Assembly: GCF_012396505.1 (NCBI RefSeq)
Contig: NZ_JAAXPN010000007.1
Location: 1 to 64,000, forward strand
DNA: 64,000 nucleotides
Direction of reading: 5' to 3'
Origin: Periweissella fabalis
GTDB taxonomy: Bacteria; Bacillota; Bacilli; Lactobacillales; Lactobacillaceae
Position numbers and translations under genes: made by a program. Within the stretch, counting starts at the first letter, position 1, and the number at the start of each line of letters is the position of its first letter. This document shows, piece after piece, positions 44,636-54,768 of the stretch. The notes beneath the pieces were generated by a model, which saw only the letters and a list, made by a program, of their open reading frames with translations, was not told the DNA's origin and ran no database searches.

Positions 44636-45628
44636 CTAATTTATGTGTTTTGATTCTTCAATAAATTTTTCTTCATACTCCCGAAGCTTTTTATCTTCGT
44701 GTGATTTTAAAGCACTATCTGGCATATCATCAATATTAGCAACAACCTCAATATGTTGTTGTAAATTAATAAAACTCATTGGTGCATCTCCACCGTATTC
44801 ACCATCTAGATTAATCATTAATCGATCATTAGATAGTGGTTTAGCAAATACTTTACTAGTTTTTTTATAAATCACTCGGGGGTCATCAACATGCTTACCG
44901 CCATTAATAATTTCAGCCCCAATCTGGAGTAAATCAGCTATGCCAACCGCTTTAACAATCAGCAATGTAAACTTACCATCATCTAACATCGCATCAGGTA
45001 CCAATTGTTCAAATCCACCGACTGAATTAGTAAGGGCTAAAAACATCATCGATGCTTCACCCTCATATTTGCCATCATCATATTCAATACTAACATTAAC
45101 TGGCCGTAATCGTGGCAATAATTCAGCCCCTTTAGCTAAATACGCAAAATAACCATACAATGTTTTAAATTTTGAAGGTACTGAATATGTTAATTCAGTC
45201 AACATTCCACCGGCGGCAATATTAGCAAAATAAGTATCACCAGCTTGGCCAACGTCAATTTTAAACGTTTTACCCTTTAAAATCACTTGTGCCGCTTCAA
45301 GTGGATCTTCACGTGGAATTCTTAAAGCACGAGCATAGTCATTTGTTGTCCCTGCAGGGATAATTGCTAACTTAGGTCGTTTTTCAAGTGGAGCAATCCC
45401 ATTAACAACTTCATTAATTGTACCATCACCACCAGCTGCCACAATTAAATCAAAGCCAGCTAGTGAAGCACGTTTAGCTTCATTTTCAGCTGAATTTGGT
45501 TCGGGCGTTGTCGCAAACGCACTCGTTTCATAACCGGCTTCTTCGTAAACTTGTAAAATATCGACTAATTGACGCTTGACTAATTCACGTCCAGCAGTCG
45601 GATTGTAAATGATTCGAGCACGTTTCAT
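44636..45628 (-). CDS. Diacylglycerol kinase (DgkB/YegS family)
   Basis: A 330-residue lipid kinase that phosphorylates diacylglycerol to phosphatidic acid, recycling the by-product of lipoteichoic acid synthesis. Motifs: ARIIYNPTAGRE (N-terminus), VAAGGDGTINEVVNG (about 63-77) and IPAGTTNDYARAL (about 93-105). The start is the ATG of MKRARIIYN behind AAGGAGG; an upstream TTG is not needed. It lies downstream of the standard gatCAB genes and may be cotranscribed with them. Confidence 0.94.
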   Translation of the reverse strand: MKRARIIYNPTAGRELVKRQLVDILQVYEEAGYETSAFATTPEPNSAENEAKRASLAGFDLIVAAGGDGTINEVVNGIAPLEKRPKLAIIPAGTTNDYARALRIPREDPLEAAQVILKGKTFKIDVGQAGDTYFANIAAGGMLTELTYSVPSKFKTLYGYFAYLAKGAELLPRLRPVNVSIEYDDGKYEGEASMMFLALTNSVGGFEQLVPDAMLDDGKFTLLIVKAVGIADLLQIGAEIINGGKHVDDPRVIYKKTSKVFAKPLSNDRLMINLDGEYGGDAPMSFINLQQHIEVVANIDDMPDSALKSHEDKKLREYEEKFIEESKHIN

Positions 45629-45759
45629 GCACAAACCTCCTTCTAAGAAATTTATTTATGTACAAATCGATGCCCAAATTAATTGGGACATCGATTCAAT
45701 TTTATTTAACCATGAAAGTTTATTTTACCTTAATTTGGTCAATAAAGATATATCAATGA

Positions 45760-47187
45760 TTAACGAGCATTCAAACTAGCCATTAAAAGTTCATTAACAA
45801 CGTTTGGATTAGCTTGGCCCTTCGTTTGTTTCATTATTGCTCCAACTAAGAAACCAACCGCACGATCTTTACCATTCTTAAAGTCTTCAATTGATTGTTC
45901 ATTAGCATCTAAAACACCATCAATAACTGGTTGTAAGATTGACGGGTCTGAAAGTTGTTTCAAACCATTCTTTTCAACATAAGCAACTGGTTCTTCGCCT
46001 TCCATGATTGCCTTAAAGACTTTCTTGGCTTGTTTAGTTGAAATTGTACCGTCTTCAATTAAGTTAATCATTCCTGCAAGGTGAGCTGGGGTTAAATCAG
46101 TATCTTGTAATTCAACCTTTTTGTCATTCATGTAGGCATTAACGTCACCCATAAGGTAATTAGCAGTTCTTTTAGCATCCGCACCAGCCGCAACTGTTGC
46201 ATCAAAGAAATCTGACATTTCAAGAGTTTGCGTAATAACTTCAGCATCGTAAGCTTCGATACCAAGTTCATTAACATAGCGTTGACGACGAGCCTTAGCG
46301 CCTTCTGGTAATTCAGCTTGCACTTTAGCAATCCATGCATCGTCAATTGTAAGAGGTGCTAAATCTGGTTCTGGGAAGTAGCGATAATCTTCAGCACCTT
46401 CTTTAACACGCATCAAAATTGTTGTACCAGTTGCTTCGTCGTAACGACGTGTTTCTTGCTTGATTTCGCCACCACCAAGTAAGACTTGCACTTGACGCTT
46501 AGCTTCAAATTCAAGTCCCTTACGAACATAGTTAAATGAGTTCAAGTTCTTCAACTCAGTTTTAACCCCAAATTCTTTTTGGCCGATTGGGCGAACTGAC
46601 AAGTTAGCATCAACCCGCATTGAACCTTCTTCCATCTTAACATCAGAAATTCCGGTAAATTGGATTGTTTGACGTAAGGCTTCAAGATATGCATAGGCTT
46701 CATCAGGACTAGTAATGTCGGCCTCTGAAACAATTTCAATCAATGGTGTTCCTTGACGGTTTAAGTCAACATATGAGTACCCATTTGGATTGTGGGTATT
46801 TTTACCTGCATCTTCTTCAACATGCAGTTCACGAATGCCAATGCGTTTAGTTTCACCATTAACTTCAATTTCCAAGTAACCATTGCGACCAATTGGGTTG
46901 TCATGTTCCGTAATTTGGTACGCCTTTGGATTATCTGGGTAGAAGTAGTTTTTACGATCCCAGTGGGTTTCAGATGTAATTTCAGCATTTAAAGCTAAGG
47001 CTGCACGCATCCCAAATTCAATAGCCCCTTTATTTGCTTGTGGTAAGACCCCCGGGTAGCCCCAATCAATCACATTAGTATTGGCATTCACTTCCGCGCC
47101 ATAGGCAACTGGTGAAGGAGAAAATGCCTTTGAATTTGTCTTCATTTCGACGTGGACTTCAAGTCCAATTGTTGTTTCAAAATTCAT
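45760..47187 (-). CDS. gatB: Asp-tRNA(Asn)/Glu-tRNA(Gln) amidotransferase subunit B
   Basis: A 475-residue GatB. It binds misacylated Glu-tRNA(Gln) (and/or Asp-tRNA(Asn)), activates the side chain with ATP and couples it to ammonia from GatA. Signatures: [13 protein letters not shown] (5-17), the central [10 protein letters not shown], and the C-terminal YqeY-like tail domain (about 325-475) that recognises tRNA. It overlaps gatA by one base. It is the only gatB in the window. Confidence 0.97.
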   Translation of the reverse strand: MNFETTIGLEVHVEMKTNSKAFSPSPVAYGAEVNANTNVIDWGYPGVLPQANKGAIEFGMRAALALNAEITSETHWDRKNYFYPDNPKAYQITEHDNPIGRNGYLEIEVNGETKRIGIRELHVEEDAGKNTHNPNGYSYVDLNRQGTPLIEIVSEADITSPDEAYAYLEALRQTIQFTGISDVKMEEGSMRVDANLSVRPIGQKEFGVKTELKNLNSFNYVRKGLEFEAKRQVQVLLGGGEIKQETRRYDEATGTTILMRVKEGAEDYRYFPEPDLAPLTIDDAWIAKVQAELPEGAKARRQRYVNELGIEAYDAEVITQTLEMSDFFDATVAAGADAKRTANYLMGDVNAYMNDKKVELQDTDLTPAHLAGMINLIEDGTISTKQAKKVFKAIMEGEEPVAYVEKNGLKQLSDPSILQPVIDGVLDANEQSIEDFKNGKDRAVGFLVGAIMKQTKGQANPNVVNELLMASLNAR

Positions 47188-48650
47188 TAGTTTTGTCCTC
47201 CCAAATTAGGCACTTGCTTAAATAATTGGGTTGTTTGTTCGAATGCATAAGCTGCACGATAAACAGTATCTTCAGCAAATGCTTTACCGATAATGTGTAA
47301 CCCGACTGGTAAACCTTCTGAAAAGCCAGCATTAACTGAAATTGCAGGTAAACCAGCTAAATTAGCAGGAATTGTAAGTACATCATACATATATAATTCA
47401 GCTGGATCTTCAGGTTTATAATCCATACCAAATGCAACTGATGGTGCACTAGGCCCAATAATTAAATCATAATCATTAAAGACTTTATCAAAATCTTGAA
47501 TCATCAAAGTTCGAATTTGCGCAGCCTTTTTAAAGAAGGCGTCGTATGAACCGGCTGAAAGTGAAAATGTTCCTAACATAATTCGGCGTTTAACTTCATC
47601 TCCAAATCCTTGTGAACGTGTCTTAATATATAAATCATTTAAGTTCTTAACATCTTGAGCCCGGAAACCGTAACGAATTCCATCAAAACGTTGTAAGTTT
47701 GATGACGCTTCGGCAGAACCAATGATGTAGTAAGCAGCCACACCGTACTTTGAGTGTGGTAGACTAACTTCTTCAACAGTAGCACCAAGGGCTTCAAATT
47801 GTTTTGCTGCTGCTAAAACGGTTTCGCATACCCCAGCAGATACACCTTGCCCAAGGTATTCCTTAGGTAGCGCAATTTTCATCCCTTTAATATCACCATT
47901 CAAGTTAGCTGTAAAGTCAGGTACTTCACGTGTTGAAGTAGTTTGGTCGCGATAATCAAAGCCCGCCAAAACATTAAGCATTGCTGCGTTATCACGAACA
48001 GTCCGTGTAAGATGTCCAACTTGGTCTAATGAAGACGCAAAAGCAATCACACCCCAACGAGAAACACGTCCATAAGTTGGTTTAAAGCCAACAATCCCAT
48101 TAAATGCTGCTGGTTGACGAACAGAACCACCAGTATCAGTACCAAGTGAAGCAATTACTTCACCTGCAGCAACAGCTGTCGCTGATCCACCCGAAGAACC
48201 ACCAGGCACTTTAGTTTGGTCCCAAGCATTTTTTGACATTTTATAATATGAAGTTTTGCTAGTCGATCCCATTGCAAATTCATCCATATTTGCTTTACCA
48301 ACCATGACGGCTCCGGCATTGTTTAATTTTTCAACCACGGTAGCATCAAAAATTGGCTTAAAATTGTGCAACATTTTTGAACCAGCAGTCGTTAAGATAT
48401 TTTTTGTTAAAATATTATCCTTAATCGCCACTGGAATTCCACTAAACAAACTGTTTGGGTCAATTCCTTGTTGATCAATTGCTTTTGCTTGTGCCAAGGC
48501 TTCTTCTTCGGCAATCGTAATAAATGCATCAACGGCCGGTTCAGTTGCCTTAATGTTAGTAATTGTTTCTTTTGTCAATTCAACTGACGAAATTTCCTTG
48601 TTAACTAACTGGTTGTGTAGCTTTGTTAAATCAGTTTCAAAATAATTCAT
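47187..48650 (-). CDS. gatA: Asp-tRNA(Asn)/Glu-tRNA(Gln) amidotransferase subunit A
   Basis: A 487-residue amidase subunit with a complete Lys-Ser-Ser triad ([23 protein letters not shown]). This is the housekeeping copy: it lies in gatC-gatA-gatB order with one-base overlaps at both ends. It releases ammonia from glutamine and channels it to GatB. The paralogue at 41123-42574 matches it along its whole length, including the N-terminal MNYF(D/E)T. Confidence 0.97.
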   Translation of the reverse strand: MNYFETDLTKLHNQLVNKEISSVELTKETITNIKATEPAVDAFITIAEEEALAQAKAIDQQGIDPNSLFSGIPVAIKDNILTKNILTTAGSKMLHNFKPIFDATVVEKLNNAGAVMVGKANMDEFAMGSTSKTSYYKMSKNAWDQTKVPGGSSGGSATAVAAGEVIASLGTDTGGSVRQPAAFNGIVGFKPTYGRVSRWGVIAFASSLDQVGHLTRTVRDNAAMLNVLAGFDYRDQTTSTREVPDFTANLNGDIKGMKIALPKEYLGQGVSAGVCETVLAAAKQFEALGATVEEVSLPHSKYGVAAYYIIGSAEASSNLQRFDGIRYGFRAQDVKNLNDLYIKTRSQGFGDEVKRRIMLGTFSLSAGSYDAFFKKAAQIRTLMIQDFDKVFNDYDLIIGPSAPSVAFGMDYKPEDPAELYMYDVLTIPANLAGLPAISVNAGFSEGLPVGLHIIGKAFAEDTVYRAAYAFEQTTQLFKQVPNLGGQN

Positions 48651-48964
48651 TACTTAGCACCTGCACTTTCATTAATAATTGCTGGAACCTTAATCAAACC
48701 ATTTTCACTTTCAGGTGCACGTGCCAATAATTCATCTTTTTGTTCTGCATTAATGCCTTCATCTGCTCGAAGAATGTTACGATTTTCAGTAACAGTAAAA
48801 GTAGCAGGGACATCTGTTGTGTCAACTTCATTTAAGACATCAATTAAATTCATAATGTCATCAAGTTGTTCTTTAAAGTAATCAAGTTCTTGATCACTAA
48901 ATTCAAGCATTGCTAAGCCCGCCACGTGACGGACTTCTTCACGTGTCAATTCTGTTTCTGCCAT
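48650..48964 (-). CDS. gatC: Asp-tRNA(Asn)/Glu-tRNA(Gln) amidotransferase subunit C
   Basis: A 104-residue GatC that ties GatA and GatB together. Typical features are [18 protein letters not shown] at the start and the C-terminal [11 protein letters not shown] segment. The start is the ATG of MAETELT. It is the first gene of gatCAB. Confidence 0.95.
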   Translation of the reverse strand: MAETELTREEVRHVAGLAMLEFSDQELDYFKEQLDDIMNLIDVLNEVDTTDVPATFTVTENRNILRADEGINAEQKDELLARAPESENGLIKVPAIINESAGAK

Positions 48965-49102
48965 TATCTTCACCTATCCTAATTATTTTACATTGGTTAA
49001 TTTTATCATAGTTTAACAGCCTTAATCACAAAATTATTAAACGAATTATGTTTTGATATATAATTAAATAAAATGATTTAATTATATACAGGAGGTTCAT
49101 TT

Positions 49103-49465
49103 ATGCGTTTATGGCATGAAGATTTAATCACAACACTCCCGCGTCAACAACTATTAGGCCAACATCGAGAATGTTGTGCTTTGCGTGGCCGTGGCTGGGG
49201 CCGTCCACACCAAACTGTTAACTATGTTTTTGAATACTCACCCTATAAGTTATTTCAATATCATCAGTTGGTGATGCAAGAAATGCACCGCCGTGGGTAT
49301 AAGCCTGATGGCCGTTGGGAGGTAGCAAAATATCGTGGGCAAACCGCACAAGCTTACAGCGAGTTGTCAACTTGTCCATTAACAACTCCCATTTATCCAG
49401 AACATGATGCGGCTTATCTTGCTGAGTGTCTAGCTAATTTAGCACAAAAAGATATCTTTTTATAA
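49103..49465 (+). CDS. TIGR02328-type protein (pyrimidine dimer DNA glycosylase-like, PF03013)
   Basis: A 120-residue protein starting MRLWHEDLI, with LPRQQLLGQHRECCALRGRGW (residues 12-32) and VNYVFEYSPYKLFQYH. This pattern belongs to a small family related to T4 endonuclease V (PF03013). In T4 endonuclease V the N-terminal Thr is the nucleophile; here the mature N-terminus would be Met-Arg, so dimer glycosylase activity is doubtful. AGGAGG precedes the ATG and TATAAT lies upstream. It is convergent with the HU gene. Confidence 0.8.
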   Translation: MRLWHEDLITTLPRQQLLGQHRECCALRGRGWGRPHQTVNYVFEYSPYKLFQYHQLVMQEMHRRGYKPDGRWEVAKYRGQTAQAYSELSTCPLTTPIYPEHDAAYLAECLANLAQKDIFL

Positions 49466-49474
49466 TTTTAAACA

Positions 49475-49517
49475 ATAAAAAAACGAGAGAAAAGATGTTT
49501 TTCTCTCGTTTTTTTAT
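49475..49517. terminator. Bidirectional terminator between the 49103 gene and HU
   Basis: A 19-bp AATAAAAAAACGAGAGAAA stem with its complement and T runs on both strands, between convergent genes. Confidence 0.88.
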
Positions 49518-49577
49518 TAGTACACATTGCAAATCAATGGCGTACCTTATATTGCTTTATTAAATGTGTCGTTAAGC

Positions 49578-49853
49578 TTACTTAACAGCATCCTTCAAGG
49601 CTTTACCAGGCTTGAATGCTGGTACTACAGAAGCAGCAATTTCAATTTCTGCTCCAGTTTGTGGGTTGCGACCTTTACGGGCAGCACGTTCGCGAACTTC
49701 GAAGTTACCAAAGCCAATCAATTGAACTTTTTCACCCTTTGCCAATAAATCTTGAATTGAGCTAAATACAGCTTCTACTGCAGCAGCAGAATCTTTCTTA
49801 GTCAAACCAGTTGTAGATGCGACTTGGTCAATTAAATCTTGTTTGTTAGCCAT
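49578..49853 (-). CDS. hup: HU-family nucleoid protein
   Basis: A 91-residue histone-like protein. It shows the helical dimerisation start ([12 protein letters not shown]) and the DNA-binding arm signature [21 protein letters not shown] (about 46-66), with the intercalating Pro in RNPQTG. It compacts and bends DNA. The start is the ATG behind GAGGAG. Confidence 0.96.
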   Translation of the reverse strand: MANKQDLIDQVASTTGLTKKDSAAAVEAVFSSIQDLLAKGEKVQLIGFGNFEVRERAARKGRNPQTGAEIEIAASVVPAFKPGKALKDAVK

Positions 49854-50055
49854 GTGGAGACTCCTCATTTATATAAAATTTTGTACTGAACCTTCAGCAC
49901 ATAAAATGTTAGCACAAACGTTGTTATAATGCTACTTTTACCACAAAAGAATTGTGTTTACGTATCATATAAACAATCGCTAATCAAAAGAATAGACGAA
50001 ACAATGTCGATAGTCAAATAAATTTGATAATAATTTAACTCTAGATTCATTAATT

Positions 50056-50229
50056 TTAATTATTAAGGACATATTTCAGTGTTATTTCATAAGTTTCATC
50101 AGCTAAACGCCGTTGCTTAATTGCACCTTGACCAAATAATGATGCATTGTTTTGTTCAAGCCATCGATCTAATTCAGCAACCAATTCTTCTAGATATTTA
50201 CCACTAAAAACTTTAATTCCTGATTTCAC
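50056..50229 (-). CDS. Small Cse60-like protein
   Basis: A 57-residue protein. The start is GTG, with AAGGGGG nine bases upstream; the longer ORF to 50277 would run through that site. MKSGIKVFSGKYLEELVAEL and LDRWLEQN match the pattern of the Cse60 family, small proteins named from Bacillus sporulation but widespread in non-sporulating lactobacilli. Its function is unknown. It is the last unit before a terminator that separates it from tRNA-Gln. Confidence 0.6.
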   Translation of the reverse strand: MKSGIKVFSGKYLEELVAELDRWLEQNNASLFGQGAIKQRRLADETYEITLKYVLNN

Positions 50230-50461
50230 GGTTAATTCCCCCTTCAAAAATCTATTAACGTAATGTAAATTTCCCAAAACTTTACGTCACCATTATTTAA
50301 TAGTATTAACCCAGCAATTTGACTATTATTTCTGTAATTCAAAACAGATAGTTATTTTCTAATTCACAATACTTCATAATCCTATAATTATTATACAACA
50401 ATTATATTTCTATACAAAATAAAGTGATTACAAGTTATCTTACTAAACAAATTGGTTAAAA

Positions 50462-50512
50462 ATTAATAAAAAAGCGAAAGGAATTTCCATTCACCTTCGC
50501 TTTTTTATTAAT
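50462..50512 (-). terminator. Terminator after tRNA-Gln
   Basis: A long stem (ATTAATAAAAAAGCGAAAGG with its complement, 19-20 bp) followed by a T run on the minus strand, 14 bases after the tRNA. Confidence 0.85.
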
Positions 50513-50525
50513 AGCATACTCTATA

Positions 50526-50598
50526 TTGCGCATACTGGATTCGAACCAGTGCATTATGGATTCAGAGTCCACTGCCTTACCACCTTGGCGAATGCGCA
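50526..50598 (-). tRNA. tRNA-Gln (CTG)
   Basis: A full cloverleaf can be drawn: acceptor TGCGCAT with ATGCGCA, anticodon stem-loop GTGGA-CTCTGAA-TCCAT (anticodon CTG, codon CAG) and a T-arm with GGTTCGAATCC. The discriminator is A; CCA is not encoded. The usual major Gln isoacceptor (TTG) is not in the window. Confidence 0.93.
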
Positions 50599-50659
50599 AT
50601 AAATAACACCATTCATTTTATTACTATTTTACTTATTAATCAATAAGTAAAATTATTTT

Positions 50660-51076
50660 TTACATTTTATTATTTTTAAAAATAAAAACTTTACTCAAAA
50701 CGTAGTTTAGAATGATTACAATAACATTATCAATAATCTTCCAAATAAGTGGTTGTCCGTGCAATAAATTAACCCCTACGTAAATAATTGCTAAATCTAA
50801 AAGTAAGGTGACACCACGATAGTAAAAAAAAGTTATAATTTCACGTATTTTTTCACCAAAAGAGACGGCTTTTGAACCAAATACCCAGACTCGATTAGTT
50901 AGATAAGCTACTAGCACTGATAATAGCCATGCTAATATGTTACTAAATGTCGTATTCAGACCAAATTTTATACCCACACCAAAAACTACAATATTGACAA
51001 TCGTGGTTAAAACCCCAAAAACTAAGTATAATAGTTGTGATGAATACTTATTAATAATTAATTTGATTGATTGCAC
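50660..51076 (-). CDS. GtrA-family membrane protein
   Basis: A 138-residue protein with four transmembrane helices and the GtrA hallmark YLTNRVWVFGSK (about 59-70). Such proteins flip or help transfer lipid-linked sugars in wall or teichoic acid glycosylation; no glycosyltransferase is adjacent. The start is GTG behind AAGGTGG. It lies between two tRNA genes on the same strand. Confidence 0.9.
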   Translation of the reverse strand: MQSIKLIINKYSSQLLYLVFGVLTTIVNIVVFGVGIKFGLNTTFSNILAWLLSVLVAYLTNRVWVFGSKAVSFGEKIREIITFFYYRGVTLLLDLAIIYVGVNLLHGQPLIWKIIDNVIVIILNYVLSKVFIFKNNKM

Positions 51077-51104
51077 CTTAAGACCACCTTTTAGTTACAA
51101 ATTA

Positions 51105-51177
51105 TGACCCCACCCAGACTCGAACTGGGAGCAACCGCTTAGGAGGCAGTCGTTTTATCCAGTTAAACTATAGGGTC
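51105..51177 (-). tRNA. tRNA-Arg (CCT)
   Basis: Acceptor GACCCTA pairs with TGGGGTC, D-arm GTTT/AAAC, anticodon stem-loop ACTGC-CTCCTAA-GCGGT (anticodon CCT, codon AGG), T-arm CCCAG-TTCGAGT-CTGGG. The discriminator is A and CCA is not encoded. Confidence 0.94.
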
Positions 51178-51262
51178 AAATAGACCAACTGAGATATTAT
51201 ATCACAATTATGTCTATTTTAATTTTAAAAATTCTTACTTTAGTAAGAATTTTATAATTAAT

Positions 51263-52606
51263 CTAATCCTTTTTTCGACGCATCCCTTTGTTCTTTTGTG
51301 AACCTTTACGTGAACGTGCCTTTTTTTTAGCAGCAATTTGCTCTTTTTTAGATAATATCCTAGGTTGTTGAACAATTACTTTATCTTTTGAAATATTTTT
51401 TGAATTACTACCAGTCAAATTAGCATCTTTAGTACTAGTTGGTTTATTCTCAACTGTGATACGTGTACTCGTTTGTGCCCCTGATTGTTGACTTCCTGTC
51501 ATAATTGGCCTTTGATCAACTAATTTATTATTGGCAAAATACATTGCTTTTAAATCAAAATCCTTACCAACTAATTGCTTCAATTTTCGTAAATCATGAT
51601 CATTACCAAAGTTAACCACTATTCCTTCATTACCCATACGACCTGTCCGGCCAACACGGTGAGTATAAGTTAGTGCACTATTAGGTAGATCATAGTTTAT
51701 TACTGCTGGTAAATCGGCAATATCTAATCCACGTGCCATAACATCAGTTGTAAGAAGGTATTGTACCTTCCCTTGTCTGAATAAACGTAAAGCATCCGCT
51801 CGATCTGTACCGCGTTGCGTGCCACCAAGTACTGCAATATTTACATGTTCATGTTTTAAATTACTAGCAGCGTACTTCAGATTCGGTAATTGATTGAAAA
51901 AAATCAAAGCTTTAAAGCCTTTAATATGGCTAAAACGTTTTAACATTGCTACCTTTTGCGAATTATTTACCATCATCAAGCCATGTCGCACGACTCCTTG
52001 AGTATTATCAACCGCACGAACATCTATAACATTAACTTCAATACCAAAAAGTTCCTCAAGCTTATCAAAAACTGGTTTATCAGTTGCTGAAAAGAAGCCA
52101 AATTGAACATCAGAACTTGTATACCGTTCAATGTCTTGAATATCACGTAATGTTTCATCAGTTAATAATTCATCTGCTTCATCAATAATCATTGTTTGCA
52201 AATTATGTAATTTTAACTTGCGATCTGCTAATAAGTTTAACACGCGTCCGGGTGTACCAACCACAATTTCAGGATTGGATTTCAATTTTTCCATTTGGCG
52301 TTTTACATTAGCACCACCTGTAATTGAGGCTACTGTTAAGTTAAGCAATGCTGCCCATTCCCGAACAACCTGAGTTGTCTGCATTGCTAATTCTTGTGAT
52401 GGTGCCAAAATTAAAAGCTGAGTACCATCTTTTGAAATAATATTAGCTAACAACGGAAGGGTAAATGCGATTGTTTTACCTGAGCCAGTCGGTGATAGTC
52501 CAATAATTGACTCACCATTAACTAGGGGCCCCCAGACTGCTTTTTGAATTGGCGTTTGTTCAGTGAAACCCTTAGCTTTAAAGTGATCTTCTAAAATTTG
52601 TAACAT
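51263..52606 (-). CDS. DEAD-box RNA helicase
   Basis: A 447-residue ATP-dependent RNA helicase. Motifs: Q-motif KGFTEQTPIQ, I SPTGSGKT (about 38-45), II IIDEADELL (about 140), III FFSATDK, VI HRVGRTGRMG (about 310). The last 80 residues are low-complexity and basic (KKKARSRKGSQKNKGMRRKKD), typical of CshA/CshB-type cold-shock helicases that bind RNA with the tail. The ribosome binding site is weak. It lies just downstream of an oxidoreductase gene. Confidence 0.93.
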   Translation of the reverse strand: MLQILEDHFKAKGFTEQTPIQKAVWGPLVNGESIIGLSPTGSGKTIAFTLPLLANIISKDGTQLLILAPSQELAMQTTQVVREWAALLNLTVASITGGANVKRQMEKLKSNPEIVVGTPGRVLNLLADRKLKLHNLQTMIIDEADELLTDETLRDIQDIERYTSSDVQFGFFSATDKPVFDKLEELFGIEVNVIDVRAVDNTQGVVRHGLMMVNNSQKVAMLKRFSHIKGFKALIFFNQLPNLKYAASNLKHEHVNIAVLGGTQRGTDRADALRLFRQGKVQYLLTTDVMARGLDIADLPAVINYDLPNSALTYTHRVGRTGRMGNEGIVVNFGNDHDLRKLKQLVGKDFDLKAMYFANNKLVDQRPIMTGSQQSGAQTSTRITVENKPTSTKDANLTGSNSKNISKDKVIVQQPRILSKKEQIAAKKKARSRKGSQKNKGMRRKKD

Positions 52607-52633
52607 ATTTTATCTCATTTCTAATTTAAAACT

Positions 52634-53635
52634 TTATTTTTCCTGATCTGCGGGGAAAGATAAAGCAGCAGTTTGACGTAATTGGTAAATAACATTATTG
52701 ACCCGTTGGCTAAGCATTAATAAATCACGATATTCTTGATTATGTAGATCAAAATTATTAATAATTTCTGCAAAGACCGTTACCTCAGCCAACATTGGAT
52801 TCTCATGTGGTAAATCAGCAATTTGTTCAGCTTCAGTTGGGTTATGGTGATAAAGAATACTTGTTAATTCAGCAATACTATCAATCACAATCGAATCTTC
52901 TAAACCATAGATTTCAGATGCTAAATATGAATTGGAATTTTTTCCAAAAATCAATGTAACATCAAACTCTGGATAACGTAGAATAGCAGTCCCACGACCA
53001 TCCGCACCATTTGATAATTTAGTAGCAAAGTACTGTGCATCTTTTGGTAAACCAAATAATGCTACAGCTGCATAAATTGGATACACTCCTAAATCTTCAA
53101 TAGCCCCTCCAGCAAAATCCGGATTAAATACATTTGGATTTTTACCTGCAAGGAAATCATCAAAACGAGATGAGTACTTATTGTAGACAAAGGTTGCCCC
53201 TTGAATTTGCTCCATTTTTTCAATTTGGGCTGCAATTTTTTTGAAATTTGGTTGATGAATGTGACGAGCAGCTTCAAAAAAGCGAACATTGGGATGCTCC
53301 CGCAATTTTGAATATACCATTTCAAATTGCATTGGTGTAATCACGGCTGGCTTTTCAACAATCACATGTTTATCATTTTCAATAGCTTGTAAAATTTGTC
53401 GATAATGCAAAGCATTTGGTGAGGCAATGTATACAACATCAATATCACTCGCAAAAAATGCTGTCAAATCTGTAAAAGCCGTAGCATTTGTTGCAAACTT
53501 TTCATTGATTACCTTTGCTTTACTTGCATCACGCGAATAAATTGCGCCTAAATCATATTCTCTACTTGCCAGGATTGCTTCAATAAATTGTTCAGTAATC
53601 CAGCTTGTTCCAATTGTTCCAACTTTTAAAACCAT
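52634..53635 (-). CDS. Gfo/Idh/MocA-family oxidoreductase
   Basis: A 333-residue NAD(P)-dependent dehydrogenase. The N-terminal Rossmann fold (VGTIGTSWITEQFI) leads into DVVYIASPNALHY (about 68-80) and the conserved EKPA (about 94). The C-terminal domain contains GGAIEDLGVYPIYAA (about 174-188), where the catalytic His/Asp pair usually lies. The substrate, probably a sugar or inositol derivative, cannot be assigned. GAGG precedes the ATG. It lies 27 bases before the helicase gene. Confidence 0.9.
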   Translation of the reverse strand: MVLKVGTIGTSWITEQFIEAILASREYDLGAIYSRDASKAKVINEKFATNATAFTDLTAFFASDIDVVYIASPNALHYRQILQAIENDKHVIVEKPAVITPMQFEMVYSKLREHPNVRFFEAARHIHQPNFKKIAAQIEKMEQIQGATFVYNKYSSRFDDFLAGKNPNVFNPDFAGGAIEDLGVYPIYAAVALFGLPKDAQYFATKLSNGADGRGTAILRYPEFDVTLIFGKNSNSYLASEIYGLEDSIVIDSIAELTSILYHHNPTEAEQIADLPHENPMLAEVTVFAEIINNFDLHNQEYRDLLMLSQRVNNVIYQLRQTAALSFPADQEK

Positions 53636-53711
53636 TTTGTCACCTCTTCAATAATAAATTTTACTAATTATATTGTAGCAAATTTGAGTTACCTAAACAC
53701 TCAAATCTACC

Positions 53712-53760
53712 TAATTAAAACAGAGTCGGCTTATTTTAAAAGTCGGCTCTGTTTTAATTA
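53712..53760 (-). terminator. Terminator after map
   Basis: A 20-bp stem with two G-U wobbles (TAATTAAAACAGAGTCGGCT with AGTCGGCTCTGTTTTAATTA) starts at the map stop codon and ends in a T-rich run. Confidence 0.85.
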
Positions 53761-54546
53761 TTATAAGTATTTAGCATCTTCTTTTGGATCTTGAGAAGTT
53801 AAAATTTTAGGTCCGTTCTTTGTGATTGCTAACGTATGTTCATATTGAGCACACCATGAACCATCAGCAGTTTTTGCTGCATCCCAATCTGATTCTTCAG
53901 CAACAATTCGCGTTTGCCAACCACCAAGTGTTACCATTGGTTCAATGGTGATTGTCATTCCTTCTTTCAAGCGTAACCCACGTCCAGCAGTTCCAAAATG
54001 AGGTACTGATGGTTCTTCATGCATAGTTGGTCCAATACCATGTCCGATATATTCACGAACATTTCCATAACCGTTTTCAGTTAAATAACCATCAATTACT
54101 GCACCAATATCACCAATTCGATTACCAACTACAGCTTGATCAATTCCAAGGTATAATGCATGCTTAGTCGCCTCCATTAAAGCAGCGACCTCAGGGCTAA
54201 CTTTACCAACTGCAAAAGTCCAACATGAATCTGAAAATGCTCCATCAAGCTCGACAACAGTATCAACTTTAACAATATCACCTTCTTTTAGGAAAACACC
54301 TTTACGAGGAATTGCATGACAAACATAATCATTTATTGAAACACAAGTTGCATATTTATATGTTTCAAAACCAATTTGGGCTGCAACCCCACCATGTTCT
54401 TCAATATATTTGTGACAAAATTCCTCAATTGCCCAACTTTCCATACCTGGTTTAATAATTTGAGCTAATTCTTTATGCATGCCTGCAATAATAGCACCTG
54501 AAGCTTTCATTGCCTCGATTTCACGTGCTGATTTTAAACTAATCAT
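53761..54546 (-). CDS. map: Type I methionine aminopeptidase
   Basis: A 261-residue enzyme that removes initiator methionine. All metal ligands are present: the two Asp (KVDTVVELDGAFSDS, about 94-108), His (GHGIGPTMHEEP, about 172), Glu (TIEPMVT) and Glu (YEHTLAI), plus the catalytic His of CHAIP. AAGGGAG precedes the ATG. It is monocistronic with its own terminator. Confidence 0.97.
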   Translation of the reverse strand: MISLKSAREIEAMKASGAIIAGMHKELAQIIKPGMESWAIEEFCHKYIEEHGGVAAQIGFETYKYATCVSINDYVCHAIPRKGVFLKEGDIVKVDTVVELDGAFSDSCWTFAVGKVSPEVAALMEATKHALYLGIDQAVVGNRIGDIGAVIDGYLTENGYGNVREYIGHGIGPTMHEEPSVPHFGTAGRGLRLKEGMTITIEPMVTLGGWQTRIVAEESDWDAAKTADGSWCAQYEHTLAITKNGPKILTSQDPKEDAKYL

Positions 54547-54768
54547 AGTTCTCCCTTTCTAAATCTTCTTTAGTTTCTAACCTACTAATCTTTATTATTA
54601 TAGCATTGCTAATAGGCTTTGTCTTATTCGTTTGTATTGTTTGTATTAATAATCACCTATCGCTTAATCCTAATTAACAACGTAAAAATTAAATAAATTT
54701 AATTATTTACTCATGTAATTAACATGTTATAATTAAGATAATTTAATTTTTATTGGAGGCGCTTTTCT

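Noticed and set aside
50526-51177. tRNA genes as an integration hotspot
   Set aside because: No integrase, direct repeat of a tRNA 3' end, or composition shift is seen around either tRNA.
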